A DNA stretch of 8,476 nucleotides from SIG603 sp044432645 (GTDB lineage Bacteria; Bacillota; Clostridia; Oscillospirales; Acutalibacteraceae). The translations under genes were made by a program, and so were the position numbers. A model generated the notes under the pieces. It did no database searches, was not told where the DNA came from, and was given only the letters and a program-made list of their open reading frames with translations. The stretch is from positions 1 through 8,476 of the forward strand of contig JAWXUM010000084.1 of assembly GCA_044432645.1 (NCBI GenBank), read 5' to 3'. The first letter of the stretch is position 1; every line of letters starts with the position of its first letter. Below, piece after piece: positions 5,480 through 8,476 of the stretch.

Positions 5480-6946
5480 TTAAAAATCATTACAGATTGC
5501 CTCCAATCTATTGATAATTTCTTTAAGAATTTTTATTGTAGGATGCAAGTGTGTGGCATAATGCTCACCATAAATATTATTAGAAAGACTATATTCAAGT
5601 TCTGATAAATGTTTTCGATGCACATGAAGGTATTCTGGTGTAGTGATATAGCGACTGCATGTGTAACACTTTTGCTGATTAGCTAATCTTTCACATATCT
5701 CACCGCAATGAATGGGTTTTGTGCAATATCCATCATGCATTTTTGCTCCCTTTTCCTTGTTATCTATAAACCATACAAGTTCATCTTTATCAGGTATAAC
5801 TGTGCTATCAATCTTATTAATATTTCCGATAACACCAACTTTTTCAAAAATCATTGCGCGATCATTATCCTTATCATCAGCATAATATTTTTTAGTGGTT
5901 TCAGGATTGACATGTCGCAAAAAAGCTTGTATTGTTTTTAAACTCACATTTTTACTAAACATATCTGTCGCTACAGTTTTCCGAAATTGTTGAATTTTAA
6001 GCCTATAGATTTCACCATCAGTTCCTTTGATATTATGTCTTGCCATAAAACCAGGATAATATTTCCCACAGCTTGTATATCCGCTTATCCACGCACGAAA
6101 AACATTTTTAGAAATAACTTGAACTGTTTTGACATTGCCACTGTGTCCTTTTTCGTAAATAAATAAAAATTTTTTTGTCTTATCATCAGCTCTTGCTCTA
6201 ATTTCATGGGTAATTTCTAACAGCTTTCCTATCGCCTGTGCACATATAGGATTTATCGGAAATCGACTGTATTGACGTTGGTTTTTATAATCATACATTT
6301 TCAACGTATCACCGTTAATTAAATGTGGCGTAACACAGTCAGCCTCCAAATTTAGCAATTCGCTCCTTCTCATTCCTGTAGAAAATAAGATTATCATTCC
6401 ATATTTAATGTAAGGATTTTTTTCTGTTAAAAGCGCTGTGTTAATCTGCTTAACAATATCATCTGGAATATATTCAATTTTGTGCTTTGCATGGTATCCT
6501 GGATATCTCACATCAAGAAACACCTCTTGTTTTGGAACTAACTCGGGAGCAAAGATTCTACCCCAATATATTATTGCTCTAAAGTTAGAGTAAACTTCTT
6601 TTTGGGTTGAGTAAGACAAAGGCTTGTCACTATTTTTTGCTTTTAACATTCTTAAATATGACATATAATTATCAGCATCATTAGTATTAAAATCTACAAG
6701 TGAATAAATATGATTTTTCAAAGCAAACAAATTAAATTTACAAAAACTCGAATAATTTTTGTGTATAGAAACAAGTGCCAACGAGCCTATTTGATAATTT
6801 TGCCAAACATATGACTGGATAAGTATTCTGATTTTCTCAAACTCAAACTGTTCAAATCGAAATATAAATTTACATCCATAGTTTACAGATTTATTATCAG
6901 TGTCATATAAATGCCAATCGATTTCTTTAGGCATATTATTCAACAT
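5480..6946 (-). CDS. Tyrosine recombinase, TnpB-like, with Cys-rich C-terminal tail
   Basis: A 488-residue site-specific recombinase. The N-terminal core-binding helices span about 70-160. The catalytic domain has STGMRRSELL (Arg I, R193), then QQFR where the family has H-x-x-R (Gln at 319, Arg at 322), then FLRHVNPETTKKYY with His 345 and the nucleophile Tyr 354. A C-terminal Cys cluster (408, 414, 418, 427, 430) may bind zinc, as in Tn554 TnpB-type enzymes. The true start is ATG 6946: GGAGGTGAG sits 4 bases upstream, while the longer frame to 6991 has no site. It overlaps tnpA by 11 bases and the next recombinase by 11 bases. It presumably works with TnpA in transposition. Confidence 0.9.
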   Translation of the reverse strand: MLNNMPKEIDWHLYDTDNKSVNYGCKFIFRFEQFEFEKIRILIQSYVWQNYQIGSLALVSIHKNYSSFCKFNLFALKNHIYSLVDFNTNDADNYMSYLRMLKAKNSDKPLSYSTQKEVYSNFRAIIYWGRIFAPELVPKQEVFLDVRYPGYHAKHKIEYIPDDIVKQINTALLTEKNPYIKYGMIILFSTGMRRSELLNLEADCVTPHLINGDTLKMYDYKNQRQYSRFPINPICAQAIGKLLEITHEIRARADDKTKKFLFIYEKGHSGNVKTVQVISKNVFRAWISGYTSCGKYYPGFMARHNIKGTDGEIYRLKIQQFRKTVATDMFSKNVSLKTIQAFLRHVNPETTKKYYADDKDNDRAMIFEKVGVIGNINKIDSTVIPDKDELVWFIDNKEKGAKMHDGYCTKPIHCGEICERLANQQKCYTCSRYITTPEYLHVHRKHLSELEYSLSNNIYGEHYATHLHPTIKILKEIINRLEAICNDF

Positions 6947-8030
6947 TTTGCTCACCTCCGATAAGAATGCTATTTTGCCAATATCGTGCAAGACTTTCGC
7001 CTACATGTTGATCTGATAAATGTGTATATTTTTCAGTTGTTGAGATTTGCTTGTGGCCTGCTATTTTACTAATGATGCTTATATCCATCCCTGTTTCTGC
7101 CAAATGTGTAATAAATGTATGCCTAATATCATGAAAATTAAAACTAATTCCAAGCTTCTTTTTTGCTCTACAAAACACCTCATAAATTCCACGATAGGTA
7201 AGAGGTTTGCCAAAATTCTGCTTTTGTAGAGATACAAAAAGATAGCTATGTTTTGTATCAATTTCCGAGCGCTCATTGATTATGAAATTATCTATTTCTT
7301 CTATAAGTGATGTTGGAATAAATAAGTCACGATTTTTGCCTTTCGATTTAATATTTTTAAGAACACCAAAAGGTTTATCAGAATTAGGGAAAGGTATATT
7401 TTCAATTTTCAAATCTAAAACCTCACCAATCCGTGCCCCTGTTAGGTAGAGCGTTTTAAAAATAAGTCTGTCACGCTCTGTTGATAAATTATCCAAAACA
7501 AGCTCAATATGAGCATCTGGAACAATCGTTATATTAGCTTCACTTTCTTTTATTTTAAAAATTGATTTATGTGTGTGGTTGTTTCGCCTAGTGTGGTGCA
7601 AAATACTCTTAAACATATTTTGTGGACGATTTATACTTTCCATCATAATTGGATTTTCAATTTCCAAAACCAAACAGCAGTATTTGTAAAAACAATATAC
7701 TGTTGATAAGATTCTATTCACCGTTTTTCCACTTCGCTTGCTCTCACCATGCAAGGTTAGGATTTTTTCATTCATTCCATCGGGCGAACGTAGAAATTCA
7801 ATAAATTCAGCAATTATTATAGGTGTGATTTTCGTGTAATCATAACCTCTATGATTAAGAAATCCCCAATATTGCTTTAAATCTCTACCGTTAGCTAAAA
7901 TAGTGTTAAAACTCCTGCCAAGTCGTGCCTGATGCTTTAAATAATTTTGCACAGGCTTTACAATTTTCATATCGTTGTCAAGTAAAACAACAACACTGTC
8001 ATTCTCTGTTTTTATTACAGATAGTTCCAT
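6936..8030 (-). CDS. tnpA: Tyrosine recombinase TnpA-like (Tn554 type)
   Basis: A 364-residue integrase-family recombinase, close to the 361 residues of Tn554 TnpA. The core-binding domain covers about residues 25-125. The catalytic domain carries LTGARIGEVLDL (Arg I, R200), KSKGKNR with the beta-hairpin Lys near 230, HDIRHTF (H300, R303), AGHKQISTTEKY (H326) and nucleophile Y335, so all active-site residues are present. The start ATG at 8030 has GGAGG 7 nt upstream; the longer frame beginning at 8078 lacks a site and runs over a likely promoter. It is the first gene of the transposition operon, about 265 bases from the proposed left end. Function is DNA cleavage and strand exchange at the element ends. 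Confidence 0.9.
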   Translation of the reverse strand: MELSVIKTENDSVVVLLDNDMKIVKPVQNYLKHQARLGRSFNTILANGRDLKQYWGFLNHRGYDYTKITPIIIAEFIEFLRSPDGMNEKILTLHGESKRSGKTVNRILSTVYCFYKYCCLVLEIENPIMMESINRPQNMFKSILHHTRRNNHTHKSIFKIKESEANITIVPDAHIELVLDNLSTERDRLIFKTLYLTGARIGEVLDLKIENIPFPNSDKPFGVLKNIKSKGKNRDLFIPTSLIEEIDNFIINERSEIDTKHSYLFVSLQKQNFGKPLTYRGIYEVFCRAKKKLGISFNFHDIRHTFITHLAETGMDISIISKIAGHKQISTTEKYTHLSDQHVGESLARYWQNSILIGGEQNVE

Positions 8031-8082
8031 GAGATTACCTCCATACGTATTGTACATATCAACAATGTAATATGCCAATATA

Positions 8083-8112
8083 ATTCTACAATATTGAGGT
8101 AAGTTATGTCAC
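8083..8112 (-). promoter_or_regulatory. Candidate promoter of the transposition operon
   Basis: On the minus strand GTGACA (8112-8107) and TAGAAT (8088-8083) are separated by 18 bases, each one mismatch from the sigma-A consensus. They would give a leader of about 45 bases before tnpA. A second candidate, TTGGCA (8078-8073) and TACAAT (8054-8049), would start transcription almost at the ribosome binding site. An 8-bp inverted repeat, TACAATAT (8087-8094) and ATATTGTA (8113-8120), brackets the first one and could bind a regulator or recombinase. Confidence 0.4.
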
Positions 8113-8166
8113 ATATTGTAATTAATAATATTAAAATTACTCTGTACATAAGTGCTTAATTCCGAT

Positions 8167-8210
8167 ATAGATGCACTGAATGTGTCCACGACTATCTTCA
8201 GTACATCTAT
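8167..8210. repeat. 14-bp imperfect inverted repeat near the left end of the transposon
   Basis: ATAGATGCACTGAA (8167-8180) pairs with TTCAGTACATCTAT (8197-8210) with one mismatch. A small GTG-TC-CAC palindrome lies in the 16-base loop. No T-run follows, so it does not look like a terminator. The arms share AGATRYACTK with the hairpin at 1691-1735. The outer arm contains GATGTA, the core hexamer I recall for Tn554. Confidence 0.5.
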
Positions 8211-8275
8211 TGCCCTGTTATCACCTTTATCGTTCTATTTTACCAATTTTACAACTTGTTTTTCTCTGTTTTAAG

Positions 8276-8297
8276 ATAATATTTCTTACCTTACGTA
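8276..8297. repeat. Candidate left attachment-site repeat of the transposon
   Basis: This is the counterpart of 1671-1692 (17 of 22 identical, direct). It lies 8 bases beyond the stop of the pilin-like gene, which places the junction just outside host coding sequence. Confidence 0.4.
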
Positions 8298-8304
8298 TTA
8301 GACA

Positions 8305-8476
8305 CTAATCACTAAAGATTTTCCAGAAGAAATCTGAGCGACCAGTTTTTGTGGCTTCAAACTCAAACGGGAACTCAATTCCTAAAATATTTACAGTTTC
8401 ACTGATGGTTGCAGTGACCGTTATTAAATCACCATACTGAACTTTTGTCCCAGAAATATAGCTTGCTGAATATGTC
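8305..8476 (-). CDS. C-terminal tail of a pilin-like / DUF4320-like exported protein (partial)
   Basis: A 56-residue open tail enters from the right edge and stops at TAG 8307-8305. It reads as alternating beta strands (VQYGDLITVTATISE, LGIEFPFEFEATKTGRS) and ends in FFWKIFSD. This recalls the C-termini of clostridial Tad-locus DUF4320/TadE-like proteins, which end in a similar Gly-(Lys/Arg)-Ser plus aromatic tail. There is no start in the window. It runs in the same direction as the pseudopilin-like gene at 1128-1610, and the two were probably neighbours before the element inserted. Family assignment is tentative. Confidence 0.6.
   Translation of the reverse strand, partial: TYSASYISGTKVQYGDLITVTATISETVNILGIEFPFEFEATKTGRSDFFWKIFSD

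Larger units (their letters stand above)
4648..5490 (-). pseudogene. Third tyrosine recombinase, N-terminal half (truncated by IS)
   Basis: The fragment reads 280 codons, of which about 271 are native and the last nine come from the IS before a TAA. It contains the SAM-like core-binding region (about 55-160) and the beginning of the catalytic domain with the Arg I box SQTGLRIGEVL (R212) and a candidate beta-hairpin Lys near 240-243. The H-x-x-R, His and Tyr are in the 2408-3121 half. The start ATG at 5490 overlaps the end of the preceding recombinase by 11 bases and has GGAGG 9 nt upstream. The fragment could be made as a stable truncated protein that still binds DNA or partners, but it cannot cleave DNA alone. 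Confidence 0.85.
1690..8294 (-). mobile_element. Tn554-like / recombinase-trio transposon, interrupted by an IS
   Basis: The segment holds three tyrosine recombinase genes, a TnpC-like gene and a 60-codon gene, all on the minus strand and all overlapping by 4 to 11 bases. It separates two groups of pilus-type genes that share its orientation. The TnpA length (364) and the presence of TnpC match Tn554, which has two recombinases; the third recombinase recalls recombinase-in-trio elements. Without the IS it is about 5 kb and carries no recognisable cargo. Ends were placed at the CCTTACrTA repeat. An alternative left end lies at the hairpin arm near 8205-8210, whose GATGTA equals the Tn554 core as I recall it. 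The broken third recombinase suggests the copy is now defective. Confidence 0.65.

Noticed and set aside
6946..6991. Longer N-terminus of the middle recombinase
   Set aside because: The GGAGGTGAG site points clearly to ATG 6946; the extra 15 codons run inside the tnpA end without a site.
8030..8078. Longer N-terminus of TnpA
   Set aside because: GGAGG precedes ATG 8030, the resulting length fits Tn554 TnpA, and the extension covers a likely promoter box.
1..8476. CRISPR array, tRNA or rRNA gene
   Set aside because: No regularly spaced repeats, cloverleaf pattern or rRNA motifs were seen on reading; the repeats present are pairs at element ends.

Overview
The window is AT-rich DNA from a low-GC Firmicute, most likely a member of the Clostridia. 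This rests on the strong GGAGG-type ribosome binding sites, the codon bias, a SpoVG-family protein, and a pilus-like locus of the Tad/Flp kind found in that group. No organism can be named from the sequence alone.

Both outer edges carry genes of one minus-strand locus. At the right edge (8305-8476) is the C-terminal tail of an exported pilin-like protein. At the left edge, transcribed right to left, are a one-membrane-segment pseudopilin-like protein (1128-1610), a SpoVG-family RNA/DNA-binding protein (857-1114), a P-loop ATPase of the pilus/ParA-like type (85-864) and the beginning of another exported or membrane-anchored protein (1-76). These four are nearly contiguous or overlapping and look like one operon for a surface appendage.

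Between the two halves sits a transposon-like insertion of about 6.6 kb (roughly 1690-8294; the exact ends are uncertain). It is related to the Tn554 / recombinase-trio group. Its genes run in the same direction as the pilus locus and overlap head to tail: a 364-residue TnpA-like tyrosine recombinase, a 488-residue recombinase with a Cys-rich tail, a third recombinase of about 505 residues also with a Cys-rich tail, a TnpC-like helix-turn-helix/coiled-coil protein, and a 60-residue protein of unknown function. No resistance or metabolic cargo is present. Each end carries a long imperfect or perfect hairpin with related arms (consensus AGATRYACTK), which may be recombinase recognition sites.

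The third recombinase gene is broken by an insertion sequence of about 1.55 kb (3122-4676) on the opposite strand. A 10-bp direct repeat flanks it, and removing the insertion plus one repeat copy restores a single open frame. The IS separates the first catalytic Arg from the His-Arg-His-Tyr part, so the element is probably immobile unless a partner recombinase complements it or the IS excises precisely. The IS has an extended -10 promoter and a 12-bp inverted repeat that would hide the transposase ribosome binding site only in transcripts entering from outside. Its expected ATG start appears to be ATC.

In short, this is a nested arrangement: a pilus-type operon split by a three-recombinase transposon, itself disabled by an IS.
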